Source of the DNA: Ligilactobacillus saerimneri DSM 16049 | Lineage (GTDB): Bacteria; Bacillota; Bacilli; Lactobacillales; Lactobacillaceae | NCBI RefSeq assembly: GCF_000423265.1 | Contig: NZ_AUHQ01000011.1 | Coordinates: 1-49,857, forward strand | DNA: 49,857 nt | Reading direction: 5' to 3' | In this document: in pieces, positions 1-8,657 of the stretch | How the letters are laid out: each line of letters begins with the position of its first letter | Numbering within the stretch: position 1 is the first letter of the stretch | The notes under the pieces: generated by a model | The model's database searches: none | The model's input: only the letters and a program-made list of their open reading frames with translations | What the model was told of the DNA's origin: nothing | Position numbers and translations under genes: made by a program

Positions 1-2
1 CT

Positions 3-308
3 AATCAATTAGGAACTAATCTCAAGACACTGACGGTTGATCACGGGAAAGAGTTCGCCAACTACCAATCAATTGAGAAAAATACCGGCGTGCCGTTGTA
101 CTTTGCCCATGCTTATTCTCCGCATGAACGTGGTAGTAATGAGAATCGTAATCGAGTGTTACGGCGATTTATTCCTAAGGGTCAGCCAATTGAAGAGATT
201 AGTGATGATGAATTGATTCAGATTAACTGGTATCTGAATTCACGGCCACTCAAATGTTTGAACTGGCGAACTCCAATTGAGATCTTTTTGCTTAATCTGC
301 GTCATTAA
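3..308 (+). CDS. IS30-family transposase, C-terminal part (5' end outside window)
   Basis: The reading frame is open from the first bases of the window, so the gene begins to the left. The visible part reads LTVDHGKEFANY, then YFAHAYSPHERGSNEN, then RRFIPKG, and ends with NSRPLKCLNWRTP. This is the typical end of the IS30 DDE integrase core: the second Asp sits in TVDHGKEF, the Glu lies in the GSNENRNR segment, and a closing PRK/TP-like box follows. IS30 enzymes move their element by cut-and-paste or circle intermediates. A second, different IS30-type gene lies at the other end of the window in opposite orientation. Family is secure; the subgroup is not. Confidence 0.9.
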   Translation, partial: NQLGTNLKTLTVDHGKEFANYQSIEKNTGVPLYFAHAYSPHERGSNENRNRVLRRFIPKGQPIEEISDDELIQINWYLNSRPLKCLNWRTPIEIFLLNLRH

Positions 309-312
309 ATTT

Positions 313-333
313 GTTCAAGTTATTTATTGCAAT
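313..333 (+). repeat. Probable right terminal inverted repeat of the IS30 element
   Basis: Five bases after the transposase stop there is a segment beginning GTTCAAGTTATT and ending ATTGCAAT. Nearly the same sequence occurs in inverse orientation at 49565-49584, beyond the stop of the other IS30-type gene. The shared sequence at the same place relative to two transposase ends suggests the element's terminal repeat. Confidence 0.55.
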
Positions 334-375
334 CTACCATACTTAAAAAGTTTTTATTAAAAGACGAGCAAAATA

Positions 376-401
376 AAAAGACCGGTAAAAACCGATCTTT
401 T
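376..401. terminator. Intrinsic terminator, probably bidirectional
   Basis: The hairpin pairs AAAGACCGGT with ACCGATCTTT (one G-U pair) around a short A-rich loop. T runs lie on both sides, so it can end ppaC transcription on the minus strand and IS transcription on the plus strand. Confidence 0.75.
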
Positions 402-411
402 ACTACTAATC

Positions 412-1335
412 TTAGTTGAAAGCTTCTTGCATTGGTGGAACAACTTGCTTCTTACGGGAAACAACACCTGGCAAGTCCATCTTACCAGCAACTAATTCCT
501 TACCAAAGGCCTTTTCAACAACATCAGTTGGTTCACCAACTACTAACAAGCGTGTGTTAGAGTTCAAAATGTCTGTAACCATCAGTAAGAACAGGTCGTA
601 GCCTTCACTAGCATTTTGTTGCTTGATAGCTGCTACCAACTTATCTTCACGAGCAAAGACGTCATCTAAGTCAACAGTATTAACTTGATCAACACGTACA
701 GACTTGCCACCCATTTCGAAGGTCTTAGCATCGCTAGTGATTAGTTCTTCTTCTGTCTTATCATCTAACTTCGTCCCAGCTTTGAGCATCTTCATACCAT
801 AGTCTTCATAGTCAACATGGGCTAAAGCAGCTAATTCCTTAACTGCAGCAACATCTTGGTCAGTTGTAGTTGGGGACTTGAGCAGTAAAGTATCAGAAAT
901 GATTGCTGATAACATCAAGCCGGCCAGCTTTTCAGGAACAGCTACTCCCCGTTGTTTGAATTCGTTAAAAATAATGGTACTAGTGCAGCCAACTGGTTCT
1001 GCATGGTAGTACAATGGTGCAGCTGTGTTGAAGTTAGCAATCCGGTGGTGGTCGATCACATTAGTTACCACTACATCAGCAATATCATCCGCACTTTGTT
1101 GTGGTTCGTTGTGGTCAACCAACATTACTGCTTCAACTTCATTTTTAACGGTTGACACAACCCGTGGTTGGTCTTCGTTAAAGTAGTCCAATACGAAAGC
1201 AGTTTCGTCATTTGGTGTCCCCAAGGCAACTGCTTCAGTATCTGCCCCTAATTGATTTTGTAAATATGAATATGCCTTCGCAGCAACGATGGCATCAGTA
1301 TCAGGATTCTTATGTCCGAAAACTAATTCCTTCAT
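412..1335 (-). CDS. ppaC: Manganese-dependent inorganic pyrophosphatase (family II)
   Basis: Hydrolyses cytosolic pyrophosphate to phosphate and so pulls biosynthetic reactions forward. The 307-residue protein has the DHH-family metal motifs HKNPDTD (residues 8-14), VDHN (73-76) and DHH (95-97), and ends with the DHHA2 substrate-binding segment SRKKQVVPP near residue 295. Length matches family II enzymes. I chose the ATG at 1335 because GGGAG lies about 8 bases upstream; the in-frame ATG 15 bases earlier overlaps that ribosome site. It is a single gene followed by a terminator. Confidence 0.96.
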   Translation of the reverse strand: MKELVFGHKNPDTDAIVAAKAYSYLQNQLGADTEAVALGTPNDETAFVLDYFNEDQPRVVSTVKNEVEAVMLVDHNEPQQSADDIADVVVTNVIDHHRIANFNTAAPLYYHAEPVGCTSTIIFNEFKQRGVAVPEKLAGLMLSAIISDTLLLKSPTTTDQDVAAVKELAALAHVDYEDYGMKMLKAGTKLDDKTEEELITSDAKTFEMGGKSVRVDQVNTVDLDDVFAREDKLVAAIKQQNASEGYDLFLLMVTDILNSNTRLLVVGEPTDVVEKAFGKELVAGKMDLPGVVSRKKQVVPPMQEAFN

Positions 1336-1463
1336 GAAAAAATCTCCCATCTAAGTAAAATACAACTTCCCAACTAATCATTTTTTAATTTAAGAAGTTC
1401 TTTCTAATAATTAATAATACGCAAAGTACCCATTTTTAGCAAGTATTCTTACCGTAGAATCCG

Positions 1464-2432
1464 CTATTCGTTGTCCGCTTGGTTAATGTCTTTCAAGCGA
1501 CTGACATAGTCTTTTTCTGTTAGGTAATTGTCAAAAGCCTTTAAGAAATTAGCGATTCTTGGAATTTGGTCCTTACCCTTACGGAAGACAAATGCCAAGT
1601 CAAACTTAATCTCAGGATCTAGTTCAGCAGTATGGATGTGCTCATCTTGCTTATGCGCCAAGATGAAAGACTGTGGTAGAACAGCATAGGCACCAGTCCG
1701 TTTAGCAAAGCGGTAGATCTGAGTCGGTGTGGCAAAATGAGCTACACTCTGCGGTTCATCGATCATCGCATTCTTGTAGGCTTCTTTGCCCAGTTCACTC
1801 AAGTAATAATTCGGTGGGTAAGTTACCCATTCATGGTCAAGGGTATCCTTGAGCCGAATCTTCTTACGTTTTTCCAGTTTAGGATTTTGATGAACAAAGA
1901 GCAGCTCTTCAGTAATGATCTTTCTGGTCTTATATGGTTTCCAATTTTTAATAGAATCGTCTGGAAGGTACATAATCGCCATATCAATGGTGTTATTTTT
2001 GAGACCTTCCCACACTTCTTTACGGGTCAACATGTACGTGGTTAACTTAATACCTGAGTTTTTCTGGAAGTATTGCACCCCAAAATCTGTCAAGACGCTG
2101 TCTTCAATGGAAGCCAAAATCCCTACTTTGATGTCACCGTGCGTCGCACTAGTTGATTGTTGGATCTCATCAGAGGCCTCATTGAGAATTTCGTAAATTC
2201 TATGGGTAGCATCCAGCATCGTATATCCAGCATCAGATAAATGTAACTTTTTGCCGACAGAATAGAACAACGGCGCACCAACAGTTCGCTCCAATTTTTT
2301 GATTTGTTGTGTTAATGCCGGCTGAGTGATTCCCAGAATCTGCGCTGCTTGCGTATAGTTCATCGTTTCGGCTAATTGGAGAAAATAGCTCAATGTTTTT
2401 GAAGAAAAAATCTTCTCTTGTTTAGTTTTCAT
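1464..2432 (-). CDS. LysR-type transcriptional regulator
   Basis: The 322-residue protein has an N-terminal winged helix-turn-helix (about residues 12-70; YTQAAQILGITQPALTQQIKKLE) followed by a periplasmic-binding-like effector domain, the normal LysR layout. The ATG at 2432 is favoured over an in-frame GTG at 2450 because AGAAGGA lies 7 bases upstream of it. Neighbours give no clear target: ppaC is downstream and a RpiR-type gene is divergent. An AT-rich inverted repeat at 2491-2525 in its promoter region may be its own operator. The effector and regulon are unknown. Confidence 0.9.
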   Translation of the reverse strand: MKTKQEKIFSSKTLSYFLQLAETMNYTQAAQILGITQPALTQQIKKLERTVGAPLFYSVGKKLHLSDAGYTMLDATHRIYEILNEASDEIQQSTSATHGDIKVGILASIEDSVLTDFGVQYFQKNSGIKLTTYMLTRKEVWEGLKNNTIDMAIMYLPDDSIKNWKPYKTRKIITEELLFVHQNPKLEKRKKIRLKDTLDHEWVTYPPNYYLSELGKEAYKNAMIDEPQSVAHFATPTQIYRFAKRTGAYAVLPQSFILAHKQDEHIHTAELDPEIKFDLAFVFRKGKDQIPRIANFLKAFDNYLTEKDYVSRLKDINQADNE

Positions 2433-2490
2433 AACTACATCCTTCTTCACAAAAATTAGTCAAACAGGTATAAATAATCCCTTATGCTTC

Positions 2491-2525
2491 TTAAAATATT
2501 TTACAACATCTCAAAAATATTTTAA
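2491..2525. promoter_or_regulatory. Perfect 12-bp inverted repeat, possible LysR operator
   Basis: TTAAAATATTTT and its exact complement AAAATATTTTAA are separated by 11 bases. The repeat lies about 60 bases upstream of the LysR start, where such regulators usually bind. The rest of the 306-base gap (2433-2738) holds the rpiR promoter and nothing else that I recognise. Confidence 0.4.
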
Positions 2526-2678
2526 AGTTAATTCACTTCTTGAGGGCATAATTGCTCCTTTGTTATGAAACCGTGCTCATTAAGATCTAAGTAAATACTT
2601 TAGGAAAAATACTTATTGGTATTCATAGCAGTAGTCTCAGTTTGCCCTCCCCTTTTATCCTTCCCTAACCGTTTATTA

Positions 2679-2708
2679 TTGTAGCTATCAAGTCTTAGGC
2701 GGTATAAT
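2679..2708 (+). promoter_or_regulatory. Promoter of the RpiR-type gene
   Basis: TTGTAG (2679-2684) and TATAAT (2703-2708) are 18 bases apart. The ribosome site AGGAGG lies about 20 bases downstream. Confidence 0.65.
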
Positions 2709-2738
2709 TAAAAATAGATATTTACCAGGAGGACGCAA

Positions 2739-3578
2739 ATGAACGATCAAAATATCATCAATGTAATCTACAGCAAACTAGCTGGGATGCGTCCAACAGA
2801 CCAAAAGATTGCGCAGGTTTTATTGGAAGACCCCGCTCGGGCTGTGGACTTTACTATTTCTCAATTAGCCCGGCTAGCGGCGGTTAGTGACGCCTCGGTA
2901 ACCCGCTTTTGTAAAAGTCTGGCCTTGACGGGGTTCCACCAGTTAAAAATCGAACTTGCCAAAGCTGCCAATGATCAAACTAATTATTACCAGCAGGTCA
3001 ACGCAGATAATATCCAAAAAGCATTGGCTAGTATTTCTGCTAATAAGGTTGCCGAAGTGAAAAACACTCTGGCACCTATCGCAACCGCTACGATTGAACA
3101 AGTATTGTCCTGGATCAAAGAAGCTCGGCTCATCCAAATTATTGCGGAAGGCGATACTGTTCCTGTTGCCATTGACGCAGCATATAAGCTCAACCAGCTA
3201 GGCTTCTTAGCAATTACTGCTGATTCATGGGAAACTAGCATTGCCCAGACTCTAAATATGTCACCGCATGACTTGATCATTGTCATTTCGAATTCAGGTG
3301 AGGCTCTCCGCTTACTGAAGCAAATTAAAGAAGCCCAGAAAAAGCATATCCGGGTGTTAGCCATCACTAATCGCGATGATTCGCCTATCGCACTAGAAGC
3401 AAACCTTCATTTACAGACCGCTGTACGTCAAAAAGTATTCCAGTCGGAATATTATTTTTCTAGGATTGCCGCTGCCACTGTTATTGAAGCAATCTTCCTA
3501 CTTTTGATCGCAGATGATGAAACTCGGCGTGAACACATAAAAACACATGAAGCTTTAATTTCTGATGCCAAAATATAA
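2739..3578 (+). CDS. MurR/RpiR-family transcriptional regulator
   Basis: The 279-residue protein has a helix-turn-helix of the RpiR type (residues 1-77; TISQLARLAAVSDASVTRFCKSLAL) and a SIS sugar-phosphate isomerase-like domain (about 105-260; IAEGDTVPVAIDAAYKLNQLG and VISNSGEALRLLKQIKEA). Such proteins bind a sugar phosphate and switch nearby sugar genes. AGGAGG lies upstream of the ATG with good spacing. It faces a convergent operon holding a ribose-5-phosphate isomerase-like gene and a sugar-type oxidoreductase, which makes that operon a reasonable target, though this is inference. Confidence 0.9.
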   Translation: MNDQNIINVIYSKLAGMRPTDQKIAQVLLEDPARAVDFTISQLARLAAVSDASVTRFCKSLALTGFHQLKIELAKAANDQTNYYQQVNADNIQKALASISANKVAEVKNTLAPIATATIEQVLSWIKEARLIQIIAEGDTVPVAIDAAYKLNQLGFLAITADSWETSIAQTLNMSPHDLIIVISNSGEALRLLKQIKEAQKKHIRVLAITNRDDSPIALEANLHLQTAVRQKVFQSEYYFSRIAAATVIEAIFLLLIADDETRREHIKTHEALISDAKI

Positions 3579-3632
3579 GGTAAGCGGAAAATAATCTTCG
3601 CAGTATCTGAAGGTATTAAAGAACAAAAAACA

Positions 3633-3676
3633 AGACTGGTAAGAAAACATAATTTTCTTCCAGTCGTCATTTTATT
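3633..3676 (+). terminator. Terminator hairpin after the RpiR-type gene
   Basis: GACTGG-T-AAGAAAA pairs with TTTTCTT-CCAGTC around a short loop and is followed by ATTTTATT. A second hairpin with the same GACTGG/CCAGTC arms follows at 3710-3727. Confidence 0.65.
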
Positions 3677-3709
3677 CTCTATCTGTAAAATACAACGCTA
3701 CTATCTGAG

Positions 3710-3738
3710 GACTGGATCTGCCCAGTCTTTTTATTTTT
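3710..3738 (+). terminator. Second terminator hairpin, plus strand
   Basis: GACTGG (3710-3715) pairs with CCAGTC (3722-3727) and is followed by TTTTTATTTTT. It acts on the plus strand and guards the convergent oxidoreductase gene. Confidence 0.65.
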
Positions 3739-3740
3739 CC

Positions 3741-4727
3741 CTACTTATTATCAAACGGATACCGCATTCCCCACGCCGTCCGTACACTATCTAGCAGGTG
3801 TGCAACATCATGCGATAAGGCTAATTCCCCATCATCATGCCCCTGCTCAATATACCGTTGCATATCTTGAACTTCATATACCAGAGCGTCTGCACTCACA
3901 CCAGCAGTCAAAGTAGTATGCGTTTCTCCATGGGCACTAGATGTATAAGTGATCTGAGCCTCTGTTGCCCGCGGATACTGGTCGATTTCAACATAACCTT
4001 TCGTTCCTGAAACCACACCCCGCTTTGGCTGCTTAGCCCGCATCGACAAAGCCATTACCGCCATTTGCTCACGGGTGTTTTTCATGATGATTCCTGATTG
4101 CTCATCCACCCCTGTTTCAAAGAACTTTACCATCGTTTGCACCGCATTAGGCTGCTCGTCCATAAAATACCGTGCAAACGCTGTTGCATAGCCCCCGATG
4201 TCCAAAAGAGCTCCTCCTGCAAGCTCCTTACTGAAAAAGCGGTTGTTGACGTCATAATCCTTTAAGCTTCCAAAATTAACTTGAATCATATGAATTTCGC
4301 CTAATTTACCAGCATTGATCAGATCTTTTACCTGCTTATAGATTGGCATATGGTAAAGGGTGAAGCCTTCGCTAAGGATCAGATTTTTCTTTCGGGCTAA
4401 TGCTGCTACCTCGTCAAACTGATGGGCATTAACTGTTATGGCTTTTTCACAAAAAACATGTTTGCCCGCCAAAAGCGCCTTTTTAATATATTCATAGTGA
4501 AACGTGTGGGGCGTAGCAATATAAACTACGTCCACGTTCGGGTCATTAAGCATCGCGTCTGCATTAGTATAGGTATGCAACACATGTTTTTCTGCGGCAA
4601 ATTTTGCTAAATGAGCAGCAGTTGGTGCTGTCGCCGCATAAATTTCCCCATTAACCTGATTTAAGGCATCAGCCATTTCGTGAGCAATCCAACCAACACC
4701 AATAATTCCCCAATTTAATTTTTTCAT
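3741..4727 (-). CDS. Gfo/Idh/MocA-family NAD(P)-dependent oxidoreductase
   Basis: The 328-residue protein starts with a Rossmann nucleotide-binding segment (WGIIGVGWIAHEMADAL, from residue 6). It contains the family's CEK site at residues 93-95, with EKA in place of the common EKP, and a GGALLDIGGYA segment where the second half begins. The family oxidises or reduces sugars, inositols and related polyols. It lies 3 bases after an rpiA-like gene in the same operon, so a pentose or other sugar substrate is likely. The exact substrate cannot be told. Confidence 0.88.
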   Translation of the reverse strand: MKKLNWGIIGVGWIAHEMADALNQVNGEIYAATAPTAAHLAKFAAEKHVLHTYTNADAMLNDPNVDVVYIATPHTFHYEYIKKALLAGKHVFCEKAITVNAHQFDEVAALARKKNLILSEGFTLYHMPIYKQVKDLINAGKLGEIHMIQVNFGSLKDYDVNNRFFSKELAGGALLDIGGYATAFARYFMDEQPNAVQTMVKFFETGVDEQSGIIMKNTREQMAVMALSMRAKQPKRGVVSGTKGYVEIDQYPRATEAQITYTSSAHGETHTTLTAGVSADALVYEVQDMQRYIEQGHDDGELALSHDVAHLLDSVRTAWGMRYPFDNK

Positions 4728-4730
4728 ATT

Positions 4731-5399
4731 TTAAGCCTCTTTCGTAATTTCTACTGCATTGCCCTGCTGATCCAACGTAATTACTGCTGTCACCACATCT
4801 TTAAAATACGAACTACTGATCACACCATTAAAATTCACTAGTTGCATGTTAATGGTATCAATTGCTTGCCAATCAGAAGCATAAACGTCCACTAAACTAT
4901 TACCCCGTGGTGTCCGTGCAAAAGCAGCCACCGCCTCGTCCCGTCGGTGGACCGCTTGTAACCCCAACTGCCGACACCGGTCTAATACTTGAGGAACAGC
5001 AGCTGGAATGACTTCCAAGCAGAGTTGGACGGTGTTTGGTAAAGTAAGACCTACTTTCTCTGGCGTTGCCAGCAAAATGTATTGGTCTGCTGCCTGGGCA
5101 TAAATTTTCTCGTCCGTATGAATTCCACCGTTACTCTTGAGTGCATTCAAAGATTGGTCTACTGCGTCACACCCATCAAACGCAACGGCAACATGCTCAG
5201 TTGCGTTGAGTGGTCGCACTGCTAAGCCTAATTCTTGGCATGCTATTCGTGTATACTCAGAAGGTGAAACAAGGGTCAACTTCAATTCTGGGTGTTGTTT
5301 GAGAACCTGTGCAAGTTTATAAACATTACTGCCACCCCCCAAACTTACAGTTGTCTGGGGGTAAATTTTAGTTAGTGCTAATTCGGCAATGGTTGCCAT
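4731..5399 (-). CDS. rpiA: Ribose-5-phosphate isomerase A-like protein
   Basis: Would interconvert ribose 5-phosphate and ribulose 5-phosphate. The 222-residue protein has the RpiA signatures in divergent form: VSLGGGSNVYKLAQ near residue 20 (normally GLGTGST), FDGCDAVDQSLNALKSNGG (normally DGADEVD...KGGG), and DEKIYAQAAD. The divergence and the pairing with an oxidoreductase suggest a specialised catabolic paralog rather than the housekeeping enzyme. The ATG at 5399 is chosen because AGGTG lies 6 bases upstream; an in-frame GTG 9 bases earlier overlaps that site. Confidence 0.78.
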   Translation of the reverse strand: MATIAELALTKIYPQTTVSLGGGSNVYKLAQVLKQHPELKLTLVSPSEYTRIACQELGLAVRPLNATEHVAVAFDGCDAVDQSLNALKSNGGIHTDEKIYAQAADQYILLATPEKVGLTLPNTVQLCLEVIPAAVPQVLDRCRQLGLQAVHRRDEAVAAFARTPRGNSLVDVYASDWQAIDTINMQLVNFNGVISSSYFKDVVTAVITLDQQGNAVEITKEA

Positions 5400-5417
5400 C
5401 GGATACACCTACCTTGT

Positions 5418-5473
5418 AATTATTTTCACCTTTGATGATAAGCACTACTAAAATTTTTGTCAAATTATTTTCA
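5418..5473 (-). repeat. 11-bp direct repeat flanking the rpiA promoter
   Basis: TGAAAATAATT (minus strand) occurs at 5463-5473, touching the -35 box, and again at 5418-5428, between the -10 box and the start codon. Two identical copies bracketing a strong promoter look like operator half-sites, possibly for the RpiR-type protein encoded at 2739-3578. Confidence 0.4.
5435..5463 (-). promoter_or_regulatory. Promoter of the rpiA-like operon
   Basis: On the minus strand TTGACA (5458-5463) and TATCAT (5435-5440) are separated by 17 bases, a near-consensus vegetative promoter. Confidence 0.8.
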
Positions 5474-5516
5474 TTATTAAGCTGAATAAAGAAAAATATT
5501 TTCGAAAAACAATTAA

Positions 5517-5564
5517 AAATAAGAGATGCTCACATCGCGAAACGTTAGTGAACATCTCTTATTT
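5517..5564. terminator. Terminator at the end of the pyr operon
   Basis: AAATAAGAGATG and CATCTCTTATTT form a long stem, extended by TCAC/GTGA with one mismatch, around a 14-base loop. It follows pyrE on the minus strand. Confidence 0.7.
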
Positions 5565-5577
5565 GTGTTATAAAATC

Positions 5578-6195
5578 CTATGCCCAGTTTTCTGGATCTT
5601 GGCGCCATTCTTGTAACACTTGCTTTTGTTCAGTTGTGATGTAGTTTTCTTCATTAGCAACATCAATCAATTCACTATAATTAGTCAGTGTATGGTAGGT
5701 CAAGCCTGCTTCCTGGAAGTTAGTATCCAGCGCTGCTAATTGATAGCTAAAGATCCCACAAGTTCCGATCACATCGGCCCCCTCTTTGCGCGCTGCAGCA
5801 ACTGCCTTTAAGATACTGCCACCTGTCGAGAACAAATCATCAATAACGACCGTCTTCGCTCCCTGGGGTAGTACTCCTTCAACCTGCCGTCCACGCCCGT
5901 GGTCCTTAGGCTTCGAACGAACATAAACCAGCGGAAGGTTGAGTTCAGCCGCAATCCAAGCTGCATGCGGGATACCTGCCGTAGCAGTTCCGGCAATTAC
6001 CTCTGCCTTTGGGTAATTTGTCCGAATCAGATCAGCAATGCCCTGAGCAATCTGTGTTCTAACTTGCGGATAGCTGATAGTCAGCCGGTTGTCACAATAA
6101 ATAGGGCTTTTGATCCCGCTTGCCCACGTAAATGGTTCATCGGGAGATAATTTAACTGCTTGAATTTTTAGTAAATCTTTAGCTACTTCTTTCAT
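5578..6195 (-). CDS. pyrE: Orotate phosphoribosyltransferase
   Basis: Joins orotate to PRPP to give orotidine 5'-monophosphate. The 205-residue protein has the type I PRPP-binding loop VVIDDLFSTGGS and the family segment FTWASGIKSPIYCDNR near residue 22. The start at 6195 gives an ATGA overlap with the pyrF stop, so translation is probably coupled; the longer reading frame adds only six residues. It is the last gene of the pyr operon. Confidence 0.97.
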   Translation of the reverse strand: MKEVAKDLLKIQAVKLSPDEPFTWASGIKSPIYCDNRLTISYPQVRTQIAQGIADLIRTNYPKAEVIAGTATAGIPHAAWIAAELNLPLVYVRSKPKDHGRGRQVEGVLPQGAKTVVIDDLFSTGGSILKAVAAARKEGADVIGTCGIFSYQLAALDTNFQEAGLTYHTLTNYSELIDVANEENYITTEQKQVLQEWRQDPENWA

Positions 6196-6911
6196 TCTCT
6201 TTCTCCTCTCCATAGGCGCATCACTTGCCGGTAAGCCGCTACTGGATCTGCTGCTTGCGTGATCGCACGTCCAACTACGATTCCGGAAGAATGTTGGGCT
6301 GCTGCTTGATCTGGGGTCATCACTCGTTTTTGATCCCCATGATCATTTCCCACCATCCGGATTCCAGGTGTAATCCGCATAAATTCTGGTGCAGTTGCTT
6401 CCATAATCATGGCCGCTTCTTGTGCAGAACAGACCACCCCGTCCATCCCGGAATTTTGGGCTAAACGTGCATAATTACGAACACTTTCTTGTAAATTAAC
6501 CCGCACCAATTGTTCATTTGCTACCATATTCTCATCAGTTGAGGTCAACTGGGTAATCGCCAGTAACTGCGGAACATTATTTCCTCCTGCTCCATCCAGC
6601 AAGCCCTCCTTGGCCGCCAGCATCATTTCCCGGCCACCACTAGCATGAAGGGTGGTCAAGGCTACGCCCATTTGTCCGATCACCCGCATCGCACTAGCTA
6701 CTGTATGGGGAATGTCATGGCATTTCAGGTCCAAGAAAACATCGTGTCCGCGTCCAATCACCCGCTCCACTACTGCTCGGCCTTCGCTATAAAAAAGCTC
6801 CATCCCGATTTTTACGAATAAGTGTTCATCTTTTGGAAAACGATCTAAGAACCGGTATGCCGTCTCTGCATTGGGAAAATCCAAGGCAATAATTGGTCGT
6901 TCAATTTTCAT
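6192..6911 (-). CDS. pyrF: Orotidine 5'-phosphate decarboxylase
   Basis: Makes UMP, the last step of de novo pyrimidine synthesis. The 239-residue protein shows the catalytic motif DLKCHDIPHT at residues 61-70 (Asp61, Lys63, Asp66) and a C-terminal phosphate-binding segment GIVVGRAIT. Length and barrel layout are normal. It lies 8 bases after pyrD and overlaps pyrE by four bases. Confidence 0.97.
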   Translation of the reverse strand: MKIERPIIALDFPNAETAYRFLDRFPKDEHLFVKIGMELFYSEGRAVVERVIGRGHDVFLDLKCHDIPHTVASAMRVIGQMGVALTTLHASGGREMMLAAKEGLLDGAGGNNVPQLLAITQLTSTDENMVANEQLVRVNLQESVRNYARLAQNSGMDGVVCSAQEAAMIMEATAPEFMRITPGIRMVGNDHGDQKRVMTPDQAAAQHSSGIVVGRAITQAADPVAAYRQVMRLWRGERE

Positions 6912-6919
6912 GATAGTTT

Positions 6920-8642
<1,723 letters not shown>

Positions 8643-8657
8643 CATGTACCTCCTGGC

